Part shown: positions 24,486-32,856 of the stretch, piece by piece | Numbering within the stretch: the first letter of the stretch is position 1 | How the letters are laid out: every line of letters begins with the position of its first letter | Assembly: GCA_002716125.1 (NCBI GenBank) | Contig: PAZH01000079.1 | Coordinates: forward strand, 103,644-147,559 | Direction: 5' to 3' | Source: Rhodospirillaceae bacterium | GTDB lineage: Bacteria; Pseudomonadota; Alphaproteobacteria; UBA8366 | Length of the DNA: 43,916 nucleotides | The notes under the pieces: model-generated | What the model saw: only the letters and a program-made list of their open reading frames with translations | Told to the model about the DNA's origin: nothing | Database searches by the model: none | Program-made: the position numbers and the translations under genes

Positions 24486-25343
24486 ATGGCGAAGAAAAAC
24501 GGCACCTTTGCGCTGAACGTTTTTGGTCTCCTTTTGCTGGCATTCGGGCCAGCGCATTCGGGTGAATTGCTGCCGGAGATGGTGGAGGTTCCGGCCGGAC
24601 ATTTCATCATGGGATCTGACCGGGATGAGCGCGAATATGCGTACCGCCTGGATGAGAAGGCCTACGGGCATTCGCGGACGAGAGAGTGGGAGTGGTACGA
24701 AAGCGAGGGTGAGCGCCGCAGCGTCGAACTCCCGACCTTTCAGATAACCCGGCACCTTATAACCAACGCGAATTATGCGAAGTTCGTTGCTGCGACGGGG
24801 CGGGCTGCGCCGGACGTCGACCGTAAAACTTGGGCGGGCTACAAGCTCATTCACCCTTATCCTCGGACCCGGCGACATGCCTGGCGCGACGGCAAACCGC
24901 CGGCGGGCCGGGAGATACACCCCGTTGTTCTGGTAAGTCATGCGGATGCCGCGGCGTATGCGCGATGGCTGAGCAAGGAAAGCGGCGTTACGTTCCGTCT
25001 TCCGAAAGAGGCGGAATTGGAGAAGGCGCTGCGCGGCACCGAAGGGTTTCGATTTCCGTGGGGTGATACGTATGAGCCGGACCGTCTAAACAGTCACGAT
25101 AAAGGACCGTTTGACACCATGCCGGTTGGTAGTTTCCCGCGCGGCATTAGTCCTTTCGGGCTCACTGACGCGGCCGGACAGGTTTTCGAATGGACCTCGA
25201 CGGCAGCTGGGCCGAACCGGTATATCGTGAAGGGTGGTTCGTGGGATGATAGCGGCTGTGGTATTTGCCGCCCCGCAGCGCGGCACTCCCGGCCGGAAAC
25301 GTTAAAACATATTTTGGTCGGTTTTCGTCTTGTCCGCGAATGA
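24486..25343 (+). CDS. Exported formylglycine-generating-enzyme-like (SUMF1 domain) protein
   Basis: A 285-residue protein with a signal peptide (MAKKNGTFALNVFGLLLLAF) and an FGE-sulfatase domain of C-lectin-like fold: EMVEVPAGHFIMGSD, TNANYAKFVAATG, HPVVLVSHADAAAYARWLS, FRLPKEAELEKALRG and GGSWDDSGCGICRPAARHS. True FGE uses two cysteines in the GGS-to-AAR segment; here Cys258 and Cys261 are present, but the first canonical position is occupied by a Trp/Asp stretch, so formylglycine activity is doubtful. Many SUMF1-domain proteins bind ligands instead. The open frame starts at 24432; ATG 24486 leads directly into the signal peptide. Confidence 0.82.
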   Translation: MAKKNGTFALNVFGLLLLAFGPAHSGELLPEMVEVPAGHFIMGSDRDEREYAYRLDEKAYGHSRTREWEWYESEGERRSVELPTFQITRHLITNANYAKFVAATGRAAPDVDRKTWAGYKLIHPYPRTRRHAWRDGKPPAGREIHPVVLVSHADAAAYARWLSKESGVTFRLPKEAELEKALRGTEGFRFPWGDTYEPDRLNSHDKGPFDTMPVGSFPRGISPFGLTDAAGQVFEWTSTAAGPNRYIVKGGSWDDSGCGICRPAARHSRPETLKHILVGFRLVRE

Positions 25344-25388
25344 TACGGTCTCATTTAAAACAACAAATACATGCGGAAAGCATCGAAC

Positions 25389-26108
25389 ATGAGTATTGAA
25401 GTCGACTTCTCAAAGGTCTCCGAGACCGAGTTAAAGGAAATGCAGGAGGCAGGTCTCACCGTCATAAACTGTCACCGCATTTTGGCGAAGACGAGTGACA
25501 ATATCGTTGGCGAACTGCTCCGGGACTACGAAGAATTCTTCGAGTGGGATCACTATCCCGATGGCGATGTGTATGATTTCGAGACCCATGGTCAGTACTA
25601 CTATCACGCCCATCCGAAGGAAGAGCGGCCGGGCGAACACGGTCATTTCCATACGTTTTTGCGCCCGGATGGGATGCCGCCGGGCGCGACGCCGGCGGTC
25701 GTTGAAGATTTTGCGATGCCGGACGATCCCGATGACGCACTCAGTCACTTAGCGGCAATCTCGATGGATCCGAAAGGGTTTCCGATAAAGCTGTTTACGA
25801 CGAATAGATGGGTGACCGGTGAAGTCTGGTATGAAGCGCGAGACGTCTGTCGGTTCTTGCACCGGTTTGAAATCGATCTGGCACACCCCTCTTGGATCGT
25901 AAACGTTTGGGTGACGAACATGGTCACGCTATTTCGCCCGCAAATCCGCGAACTCATCTACCAACGCGATATCGCCGTGCGTCGACGCAAAGAAGCTTTT
26001 CCGGACCGGAATGTTTTCGAAGACCGGGAGTTTGAGGTGGTCACTGAATGTGACGTCGATCTCGACGCACAGATGACTGCAATCGAAGCGGCGCTCTCCG
26101 AGCGCTAG
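25389..26108 (+). CDS. Conserved-looking 239-aa protein of unknown function
   Basis: I do not recognise this protein with confidence; it may belong to an uncharacterised alphaproteobacterial DUF. It is soluble, without signal or helix, and has a striking aromatic and histidine-rich middle: FFEWDHYPDGDVYDFETHGQ, then YYYHAHPKEERPGEHGHFHT (about residues 48-88). The close His and Glu residues could bind a metal. An aromatic-rich segment (VTGEVWYEARDVCRFLHRFE) follows. The ATG at 25389 has GGAAAG eight bases upstream; an in-frame ATG at 25371 is weaker. Codon use is like that of its neighbours. Confidence 0.75.
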   Translation: MSIEVDFSKVSETELKEMQEAGLTVINCHRILAKTSDNIVGELLRDYEEFFEWDHYPDGDVYDFETHGQYYYHAHPKEERPGEHGHFHTFLRPDGMPPGATPAVVEDFAMPDDPDDALSHLAAISMDPKGFPIKLFTTNRWVTGEVWYEARDVCRFLHRFEIDLAHPSWIVNVWVTNMVTLFRPQIRELIYQRDIAVRRRKEAFPDRNVFEDREFEVVTECDVDLDAQMTAIEAALSER

Positions 26109-26112
26109 CCCT

Positions 26113-26556
26113 CTAGCACTTTGAGCAAGGTTCGGTCGGGAGGTTGCGGGCGAGCCACCCCGGGGCCCCCGGGCGCCCGAGCATACCTTCGCTGATGTCC
26201 AGAACTTGCGTGAAGCCCTGTGCCTTGAGGAAAGACTGCATGCGGTCCGAACGGTTGCCGCGGGCGCAAATAAGCGCGATCGGCTTCGTCTTATCGCCGC
26301 CGACGGTCTTCAGGACGTTGTAATAGAACGCCTCCAATCCGTTTGGGTCATGCATGGTGATGGGATGTACCGTTTTCCCAATACCTGTGCGGCGCCACTC
26401 CTGAGGCGATCGTACATCGATTAAGACCAGGTCGCCTTTGACAGCGCGATCAAACGCCTGCGGTGCCGCGATGGTTGGTTCGCCCGCTGTTGCACCGGAA
26501 ATGATGAAGGTGCAAATCCCGACAATGCAAATATGTGCAGCTATCCAATATTTCAT
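26113..26556 (-). CDS. Periplasmic rhodanese-like protein
   Basis: A 147-residue single rhodanese domain with a signal peptide (MKYWIAAHICIVGICTFIIS, GATAG). LVLIDVRSPQEWRRTG is the domain opening, and the active-site loop is ICARGNRSDRM with Cys97 as sulfur carrier, so it looks catalytically intact. The C terminus ends EPCSKC, two extra cysteines of unknown use. It lies 10 bases after the orphan DctP gene on the same strand, so both are probably one transcript, and both products go to the periplasm. Confidence 0.87.
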   Translation of the reverse strand: MKYWIAAHICIVGICTFIISGATAGEPTIAAPQAFDRAVKGDLVLIDVRSPQEWRRTGIGKTVHPITMHDPNGLEAFYYNVLKTVGGDKTKPIALICARGNRSDRMQSFLKAQGFTQVLDISEGMLGRPGAPGWLARNLPTEPCSKC

Positions 26557-26566
26557 TCGATGATAC

Positions 26567-27619
26567 CTAACGAAGGTAACCGAGTTCGCGCCACACGCGG
26601 TACTCTTCGCGAAACCGGGTCTGGGCTGCCCATATCCTGGCGAAGTTTTTACTCTTGGCGGAGAGTTCCGCGGCGACTTCGAGCCAAGCTTTCTCCAAGC
26701 CGTTCAAAACCTGGGGCGGGAATTTTCGAATCTCCGTGCCGCGTTCTCGAATGTCGAGGATTGCGCGCGCCTGAAGCGCCTCACCTTGGGCTATCCCTCG
26801 CGCCAAATTCGCCGCGCAGGCTGTTCGAACCTGCGCCTGCTGCGCTCTCGGGAGCGCAAGCCAGGCGGATTGACTGATGAGGAGTTCAAAGAGCGTGGTT
26901 TGTTGATGCCATCCCGGAAAATAATAGTAGAGCTGCCCGACTTGATCGAACCGCAGGTTCGTATCGATCGCCGGCATGGAAAATTCCGCGGCGTCGAGAG
27001 ATCCGTCCTGAAGCGCTGTATGAAGCTTATCATGGGCGATCAGTTGCGGGTTCATGCCGAGTTTCTGCAAGACTTGGGCGCCGAGACAAAAGGCCCGCAT
27101 CTTGAGACCGCGAAAATCTTCGATCTGTCGAATTTCCCGGCGGAACCAGCCACCGGCTTCCGGTGCCATCGCCCCGCAAACGATAGAGATTAGTCCGTGA
27201 GGTTCGTATAGTTCGTCGCGCAATGCCGCGCCGCCGCCATACGACATCCAGGCTGTGAATTCCAAGGGATCGGGGCCGAACGGGACGCTGGAGAAAAGTG
27301 CGAAAGCTGGATCTTTCTGAAACCAGTAGGACGGTGTCGCCCAAGCCGCTTCGAGCTTATCTTTGCTGACCGCATCGAACAGCCGGAAAGGACGCTCGAT
27401 AACATTGGGTTCGATAAAGGCGACCTTTAGGCGATTATCGGAGATATCGGTGATGTTCCGCGCGATCTCACGGCCAAGCGTGCCGAGTTGAAGGGCGGAA
27501 CCCGGAAATGCACTCGACATTCGCCATTCGATAGGTTTCGTATCGGCAACGCTCTGCACGTTCCACATAACGCACAGCATCCAAATCAAGATGAGCTGTA
27601 CGGGGCGGAAGGTCTGCAT
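26567..27619 (-). CDS. TRAP transporter substrate-binding protein, DctP-like (orphan paralogue)
   Basis: A 350-residue periplasmic DctP-family protein of the mannitol/chloroaromatic/2-oxoacid (FcbT/TakP) group. After a signal peptide come IEWRMSSAFPGSALQLG, RPFRLFDAVSKDKLEAAWATP, VPFGPDPLEFTAWMSYGGG, GLKMRAFCLGAQVLQKLG, TALQDGSLDAAEFSMPAIDTN and YYYFPGWHQQ. It is clearly a paralogue of the DctP at 31783-32856, sharing nearly every block. In TakP-type proteins the Arg in LKMR contacts the substrate carboxylate, and it is kept. No permease gene adjoins it; it may share the TRAP permease 2 kb away. Confidence 0.87.
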   Translation of the reverse strand: MQTFRPVQLILIWMLCVMWNVQSVADTKPIEWRMSSAFPGSALQLGTLGREIARNITDISDNRLKVAFIEPNVIERPFRLFDAVSKDKLEAAWATPSYWFQKDPAFALFSSVPFGPDPLEFTAWMSYGGGAALRDELYEPHGLISIVCGAMAPEAGGWFRREIRQIEDFRGLKMRAFCLGAQVLQKLGMNPQLIAHDKLHTALQDGSLDAAEFSMPAIDTNLRFDQVGQLYYYFPGWHQQTTLFELLISQSAWLALPRAQQAQVRTACAANLARGIAQGEALQARAILDIRERGTEIRKFPPQVLNGLEKAWLEVAAELSAKSKNFARIWAAQTRFREEYRVWRELGYLR

Positions 27620-27751
27620 ATTTTGCGCACGATGAATGAAAGACGACGTTCAAGCTATCCGACCCTGTGAAGGGCGACAAGCAGGGCAATAAGACACTAT
27701 AGTGATTGTGATGAGCCGTGTGGGCATCATTGGATAACGAAGGACCACCGA

Positions 27752-28060
27752 ATGCTGAATGCACTGCGCGAGTGGCGATGGTTTTGGGCGCACCTGACCG
27801 TCTTTGTCGCCGTCATGGTGGCCGGTTTTTTCCTCGGCGGCGAAAATAAAGATACGCCTTGGGTCGGGATTATCTGGACCGCCCTTGTCGGCGCGCATTT
27901 TCTGACGGTGAAGGCGATGAATGTCGATGACGATTGGGCTGAAGCGCGCGCCTACGACATTCGTCAGAAGACTTACGATCACAAACATATCGACCAAATC
28001 GTCGACTCTGCTGTCGACGGTGATCCGGATGAAGATCCAGCAGCGCCGAGACGCCATTAG
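27752..28060 (+). CDS. Small 2TM-domain membrane protein
   Basis: A 102-residue protein with two hydrophobic helices (about 11-29 and 37-55) joined by a short loop GGENKDTPWV, and a charged C-terminal tail. Topology and spacing fit the 2TM domain family of unknown function, often fused to kinases or found alone. AAGGACC precedes the ATG. It diverges from the orphan DctP gene. Confidence 0.7.
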   Translation: MLNALREWRWFWAHLTVFVAVMVAGFFLGGENKDTPWVGIIWTALVGAHFLTVKAMNVDDDWAEARAYDIRQKTYDHKHIDQIVDSAVDGDPDEDPAAPRRH

Positions 28061-28155
28061 CCAACGCTGAGATAGATCAATTCATCTTTGGTTTCGTTGT
28101 TCTAGCCTATTCCCAAGTGAGGCGGTCTGGCCGTCTATATTTGGGAGATGAATCG

Positions 28156-28839
28156 ATGCTGGCTAGAGATGTGATGACGACCAACGTGGTGTCCGTGTTC
28201 GAATGGACAACGGTCTCCGAGATCGCGCAGCTATTGCTTGAGCGGCACATAAGCGGTGTGCCCTTTGTGGACGAAAACGGGAATTTGATCGGTCTCGTCA
28301 GCGAGGGTGATTTGATTCGACGCACGGAGCTTGGCAGCGACCAACCCAAATCGTGGTGGCTCAACCTATTGACCTCCGAATCGGCACGCGCGCGGGACTA
28401 TGTAAAATCACACGGCAGCCACGCGCGTGACATTATGACGAAGAACGTGATGACGGTCGGCGAGGACACGCCGCTTTCGGAAATTGCGATCTTATTGGAG
28501 GAGCACCGGATCAAGCGGGTACCTGTGGTTAAAGACGGTAAGGTCGTTGGGATCGTCAGCCGCTCCAACTTGCTGCAAGCTTTTGCCTATTCGAATGTCC
28601 GCAAAGCGGCGCCGATCGAAGAAATTCGAGGGCAAGTTATGTCGGAACTCGATCAGTTGGATTTTGTGCACCCAACGCAGATGAACGTCATCGTGACAGG
28701 AGACGTCGTCGAGCTTTGGGGATGTCTGAGTTCAGATGATCAAAAACAAGCGCTGATGGTCGCGGTCGAGAACGTGGACGGCGTTGCCGAAATCAAGGAC
28801 CACGTCAGCATCGTGCCGCACTATATGGGCGGGGTGTAG
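28156..28839 (+). CDS. CBS-CBS-BON domain protein
   Basis: A 227-residue cytoplasmic protein. Two CBS domains occupy about 1-60 (ARDVMTTNVVSVFEWTTVSE, GVPFVDENGNLIGLVSEGD) and 90-150 (ARDIMTKNVMTVGEDTPLSE, RVPVVKDGKVVGIVSRSNL), and a BON domain follows at about 160-222 (VIVTGDVVELWGCLSSDDQK). CBS pairs usually bind adenine nucleotides and act as energy sensors. The start at ATG 28156 has GGGAG upstream; the longer frame from 28117 is unlikely. It converges on the TRAP cluster with ten bases between stops. Confidence 0.92.
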   Translation: MLARDVMTTNVVSVFEWTTVSEIAQLLLERHISGVPFVDENGNLIGLVSEGDLIRRTELGSDQPKSWWLNLLTSESARARDYVKSHGSHARDIMTKNVMTVGEDTPLSEIAILLEEHRIKRVPVVKDGKVVGIVSRSNLLQAFAYSNVRKAAPIEEIRGQVMSELDQLDFVHPTQMNVIVTGDVVELWGCLSSDDQKQALMVAVENVDGVAEIKDHVSIVPHYMGGV

Positions 28840-28849
28840 TTCCCGAAGC

Positions 28850-29323
28850 CTACCAAGTCGGCGGCGTTGCGACACCTTCGCGCATTTCCGGGAATCGTTT
28901 GCAAATCCGGATGATACGCATCGCGTATCTGAGCCACAGAAGCAGGAAGATAAGCAAGATGGCTTGGCCGAGCTCAGGTAGTTTCGGCGGAAATCCGTCG
29001 ATTAGCAGAAAGAAGAAAAGTGCGAGCGGAGCGGTCGCGCTATAGAAGGCGGCGTAGCTGCTCTTGGTCGTCCCGATAAAATAGAGGGATATCAGGACCG
29101 TCACCGAATAAATCAGCAGCAATAGGTATCCGAAATTTTCGCTGCGGGTTATGCCCGCAAGGGACATGAACCCGATCAGCCCGAACGGTGTCCCAACAAA
29201 CACCAGATAAAGAAACAGTTCTTTCTTTGCTTGCAACTTCGTGAGCTTGTCGACCGAGATGAAGAAGGGCGTTTTCTCATCGTCCCAAACGTACTTCTTC
29301 GTCCATTTTTCCCAGTTCGACAT
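28850..29323 (-). CDS. Four-helix membrane protein, last gene of the TRAP cluster
   Basis: A 157-residue membrane protein that I do not recognise. Four hydrophobic helices are visible at about 35-55, 65-83, 88-108 and 115-132, with a charged N terminus (WEKWTKKYVWDDEKTPFFIS) and a basic end. It is nine bases downstream of dctQ on the same strand, so it belongs to the same transcript and may be an accessory subunit of the transporter. Confidence 0.7.
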   Translation of the reverse strand: MSNWEKWTKKYVWDDEKTPFFISVDKLTKLQAKKELFLYLVFVGTPFGLIGFMSLAGITRSENFGYLLLLIYSVTVLISLYFIGTTKSSYAAFYSATAPLALFFFLLIDGFPPKLPELGQAILLIFLLLWLRYAMRIIRICKRFPEMREGVATPPTW

Positions 29324-29332
29324 CGGACCTAC

Positions 29333-30247
29333 TTAGATAATCCAGCTCCAGAAATTAAAGGTATGGAACACCAAGATCAGGATGACGACCATGATCGCAA
29401 GTCCAAGATAATAGAAGAACTTCTGACCTGCGGAAGCTTGCGCCTGCTCGTAGACCTCGTCCGCGATTTGGCGGCTCATGAGCTTGCTGCTGTCGCCGCG
29501 TTTCGCTTCGTTGGAACCGTCGGTCAGCGAACCGTCGATGTTTTCCAACATCATCCGCTTTTCGATTTTCTCTTCTTCGCGCTCAATGGTGTAGAGCGCG
29601 AAGTTGACTTGGTTCTTGCTGAAGAGAGCATAGGCCGTTTGCATCCAAACGGCGATACCGCCAAGCGCGGCAACGATCAGACCGAACACGAGGATCGATT
29701 TGATGGCCCAGCGATTGCTGAGACCGACCAGCGACGCGGATTGCTCGTTACTTGTGAAGGCTTCATGCGCGTAGTCCGCCGCAAACCAAGCAACGAGTAA
29801 GCAATACGGGATCATGAAGCACGTGCAGCCGATCAGTTCGATCCACGCTTGCTTCCGAAAGCTCAATTTTTCGCGGACCAGATCAACACGCACATGACGG
29901 TTGTAGACATAGCCGTAGCCGAGGACGAGGGTGTAGAGACAGACGTGGAAGTGCCACTCCAACTCTTGAAGCAAGGTCGATCGGAACGGTAGCCACTCCA
30001 ATAGTGTGCCGTACATCCAGTCGCGGGCAGCGAGCATTTCATTGTTCAACATCCAGTTGCCAATGAACGTCATCACCTTGCGCTGCATGACGTCCCAGAC
30101 CGTGATGAAGACGAGAGGCAGTATGAATAGCGCGCCCCATTTACCGATGGTCTCGACAAATTTGCCTAAGGTTGCACTGAAAAGGACAACCGGAGGAACT
30201 TGCTCGCCGCTGGTTTGGGCGTGTTCTGTTGTTTCCGCACTCGACAT
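29333..30247 (-). CDS. dctQ: TRAP transporter small permease, enlarged DctQ
   Basis: A 304-residue DctQ-type subunit; the family is usually 160-200 residues. The four DctQ helices are present (about 33-50, 108-120, 138-160, 188-210) with HVCLYTLVLGYGYVYNRHVRVDLV as the family core. Two extras stand out: a 40-residue insertion after helix 1 (NNEMLAARDWMYGTLLEWLP) and an acidic linker ending in a fifth helix (about 278-300, FYYLGLAIMVVILILVF). GAGGAGGA precedes the ATG. The partner is DctM, 13 bases upstream. Confidence 0.85.
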   Translation of the reverse strand: MSSAETTEHAQTSGEQVPPVVLFSATLGKFVETIGKWGALFILPLVFITVWDVMQRKVMTFIGNWMLNNEMLAARDWMYGTLLEWLPFRSTLLQELEWHFHVCLYTLVLGYGYVYNRHVRVDLVREKLSFRKQAWIELIGCTCFMIPYCLLVAWFAADYAHEAFTSNEQSASLVGLSNRWAIKSILVFGLIVAALGGIAVWMQTAYALFSKNQVNFALYTIEREEEKIEKRMMLENIDGSLTDGSNEAKRGDSSKLMSRQIADEVYEQAQASAGQKFFYYLGLAIMVVILILVFHTFNFWSWII

Positions 30248-30260
30248 CGTCGGTCCTCCT

Positions 30261-31643
30261 CTAACCTAAGCCCGGCAGCCATAAGGCGACCGAAGGATAG
30301 CTAATCACAAGTACCAGAGCGATCAATTGCAATATAACAAAAGGAATGATGCCCTTATAGATACTGCCCAGTTTAACTTCGCGCGGCGCGATGCCCTTCA
30401 GATAGAACAGCGCGTATCCGAATGGCGGTGTCAGGAACGAAGTCTGTAGGTTAATCGCGACCAAGACGGTGAACCAATAGATCATCGCACGGTTTTCCGT
30501 CGTCACGTGGTCGCCGAATTCAAGGCCGACGACGATCGGCGCGAAGACCGGCAGGATGATCAGGGTAATCTCCACCCAATCCAGGAAGAAGCCCAAGACG
30601 AAGACAATTCCCATGATAAGGAATAGGAGACCCCATGGCGTCAGACCGGCTTCGTGAATGGCTTCTTCAATAATATCGTCACCACCAAGCGCGCGGAAGA
30701 CCAGCGCGAAACAGGTGGCGGTAATGATGATGAAGAAGATAAATGAAACCGTCAGGCCTGACGACTGACATACCGCGACGGTCATGTCTTTTTTCAGGCG
30801 GCCATTAATCCAAGCGAGGAGTGTCGCCCCGCCCGCGCCAACGGCGCCCGCTTCGGACGGCGTCGCGAAGCCAAAAAGAATCGAACCCTTAACAAGAGCG
30901 ATCAAGAAAACCGGCGGGAAAAAACTCCGCAGCATAAGCGGCGCCATCTCGCCTTTGGGCACCTGCAGCGCGTCCGGGGGCAACGGCGGGGCAAGATCTT
31001 TCTTAATACCCGAGGCCACACCGATATAAACGATGTAAAGACCCGCCAAGACCAGGCCCGGCATTAGGGCGGCCAGGAAGAGGTCGCCGACGGAGATCGT
31101 CATAAGATCCGCCATGATGATCAGCATAATGCTCGGCGGAATAAGAATGCCGAGTGTGCCGGAGGCGCAGATCGTGCCGGTGGCGAGGCCGTGATTGTAT
31201 TTTTGCTTGAGCATCGTTGGCAGCGCCAAGGCCGTCATCATGGTGACGGACGCGCCAATAATGCCGGTCATCGCTGCCAGGATGGTCCCCATCACGGCAA
31301 CGGAAATCGCCAGACCGCCCGGGACTTTCTTCAGCAAAACCTGACAGCAATAGAGCATGTCGTTAGCAACGCCGGAGCGCTCCATCATCACGCCCATAAA
31401 GACGAATGTCGGCACCGCGACGAGAACGAGGTTTTCCGAAGCAAACCCCCAAATCCGCGGCATGAATAGGAAAAACTGAATGAAATTAAAGAGATCGAAA
31501 AATATACCGAGAAAGCCATAGATGAGCGCAAGTCCGCCCAAAATGAAGGCCACCGGATAGCCCGAAAACAGCAAAATCGCCAACGAGGCGAACATCATTA
31601 TCGGAAGAAAATCGATAATCAGATCGGTTAATTCAACTAGCAT
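30261..31643 (-). CDS. dctM: TRAP transporter large permease
   Basis: A 460-residue transmembrane subunit with about twelve helices, the normal size for DctM. Typical segments: VPTFVFMGVMMERSGVANDML, GGLAISVAVMGTILAAMTGIIGASVTMM, LPTMLKQKYNHGLATGTICASGTLGILIPPS, and VLGFFLDWVEITLIILPVF near the end. It couples Na+ flow to uptake of an organic acid delivered by DctP. It stands 140 bases after dctP, and two hairpins lie in that gap. Confidence 0.93.
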   Translation of the reverse strand: MLVELTDLIIDFLPIMMFASLAILLFSGYPVAFILGGLALIYGFLGIFFDLFNFIQFFLFMPRIWGFASENLVLVAVPTFVFMGVMMERSGVANDMLYCCQVLLKKVPGGLAISVAVMGTILAAMTGIIGASVTMMTALALPTMLKQKYNHGLATGTICASGTLGILIPPSIMLIIMADLMTISVGDLFLAALMPGLVLAGLYIVYIGVASGIKKDLAPPLPPDALQVPKGEMAPLMLRSFFPPVFLIALVKGSILFGFATPSEAGAVGAGGATLLAWINGRLKKDMTVAVCQSSGLTVSFIFFIIITATCFALVFRALGGDDIIEEAIHEAGLTPWGLLFLIMGIVFVLGFFLDWVEITLIILPVFAPIVVGLEFGDHVTTENRAMIYWFTVLVAINLQTSFLTPPFGYALFYLKGIAPREVKLGSIYKGIIPFVILQLIALVLVISYPSVALWLPGLG

Positions 31644-31708
31644 CTATTTCGCTCGCAAAATCGGCGGATAATTTTTGTGTTATCGGCCTTTGGGCAAATC
31701 CAATACGA

Positions 31709-31765
31709 ATGCTGGAACTCCATTTGGAGTTCCAGCATCGCATTGCTTTTCGATTTCCGAATTTT
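31709..31765 (-). terminator. Two hairpins between dctP and dctM
   Basis: ATGCTGGAACTCCA (31709-31722) pairs with TGGAGTTCCAGCAT (31725-31738), a perfect 14-base stem, and TTTCCGAA/TTCGGAAA at about 31748-31765 makes a second, shorter stem. Neither is followed by a strong T run on the minus strand, so they fit a partial attenuator or a 3' stabiliser for the dctP mRNA better than a full terminator; binding-protein genes often need more transcript than permease genes. Confidence 0.6.
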
Positions 31766-31782
31766 CGGAAATTCGAGGCTGC

Positions 31783-32856
31783 CTACTTCAGGTAGGTGCC
31801 CTTGAGGCTTTGCGCGTCACCCCAGATTTTGTACTTGGCACGGAAGTCATAGAAGTGATCGGCAACTTTCTTGAAGAGAGGATCTTTTGCGGATTCCTCT
31901 TTCACAACCTCGAACCAAGCTTTCTCGAACTTGGCGAGAGTCTCATCCGGCCAACGCTTGACGGTGACACCGTGCTTTTGCTGCATCTCTTGCATGCCGC
32001 CGAAGTTTTTCGCTTCGGTTTCCGCATAGGTATGCATCACGCTGTCGCCAAGGCCGACTTTGATGATCGTCTTGTGCGCTTTGGAAAGCTTGTTCCAGGC
32101 GTCTTTGTTCATCAGAAGCTCAGAGACCGAAACCTGTTGGTGCCAGCCCGGGAAGTAGTTGTACTTCGCGATCTGATAGAAACCGAGCTTGATGTCGATG
32201 GTCGGCATCGAGAACTCGGTCGCGTCGATAACACCACGCTCAAGCGCCGGATAGATGTCCGCACCAGCGAGGAGCTGGGTCGATGCACCCATCTTTTGCA
32301 TGACTTTCGCGCCGAGACCGAAGAAGCGCATCTTCAAGCCTTTAACTTGCTCGAGAGACGTGATTTCAGTCTTGAACCAACCCGACGTTTCCGGGCCGAT
32401 TGCGAAGCTGTCAAAAGCGATCAGGTTGTGCTTGTCGTAGATCTCTTGCTTGAGATCGTTACCGCCACCGAACCATTTCCACGCCATGAATTCACCGATC
32501 TGCGGACCGAAAGGCACCGTGGTGAAGAAGGCGAGAGACGGATACTTGGCTGTGTGATAGCCAGGTGTCGTCCAGCAAGATTCCAAGGCGCCCTTGGAAA
32601 CGGCATCGAAGCATTCGAGGGACGGGACCAAAGCACCCGGCTCAAAGAACTTGATGTTGAGTTGACCGTCGGTCATGTCCTTGACGTTCTTGGAGAAGCG
32701 AACGGCGGACGTGCCGAGGTGAGGCAGCTTGCTGCCGAAGGTGCTTTGCATTTTCCAGCGACCCTTCTTGGCGTCGGCTTCGCCAGCCATACCAAGAACC
32801 AATCCGCCGACGAGGCCAAAAGCGAGCCCCACGGATAGAATGGACTTAAACTTCAT
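31783..32856 (-). CDS. dctP: TRAP transporter substrate-binding protein
   Basis: A 357-residue periplasmic protein of the FcbT/TakP-type DctP group. The signal peptide ends near GMAGEADAKKG. Blocks: WKMQSTFGSKLPHLGTSAVR, CFDAVSKGALESCWTTPGYH, VPFGPQIGEFMAWKWFGGG, GLKMRFFGLGAKVMQKMG and YPALERGVIDATEFSMPTID, with the carboxylate-binding Arg kept. The ribosome site AGGGAGGA is excellent and codon use is strongly biased, suggesting high expression. Related proteins bind 2-oxoacids, mannitol or aromatic acids; the ligand here is unknown. Confidence 0.92.
   Translation of the reverse strand: MKFKSILSVGLAFGLVGGLVLGMAGEADAKKGRWKMQSTFGSKLPHLGTSAVRFSKNVKDMTDGQLNIKFFEPGALVPSLECFDAVSKGALESCWTTPGYHTAKYPSLAFFTTVPFGPQIGEFMAWKWFGGGNDLKQEIYDKHNLIAFDSFAIGPETSGWFKTEITSLEQVKGLKMRFFGLGAKVMQKMGASTQLLAGADIYPALERGVIDATEFSMPTIDIKLGFYQIAKYNYFPGWHQQVSVSELLMNKDAWNKLSKAHKTIIKVGLGDSVMHTYAETEAKNFGGMQEMQQKHGVTVKRWPDETLAKFEKAWFEVVKEESAKDPLFKKVADHFYDFRAKYKIWGDAQSLKGTYLK

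Noticed and set aside
22106-27619. Genomic island or mobile element
   Set aside because: Despite several unusual proteins, I found no integrase, transposase, direct-repeat ends or tRNA-linked attachment site, and base composition looks continuous with the surroundings.
31675-32838. 387-codon open frame on the plus strand
   Set aside because: It is the antisense of dctP, caused by strong codon bias in a highly expressed gene.
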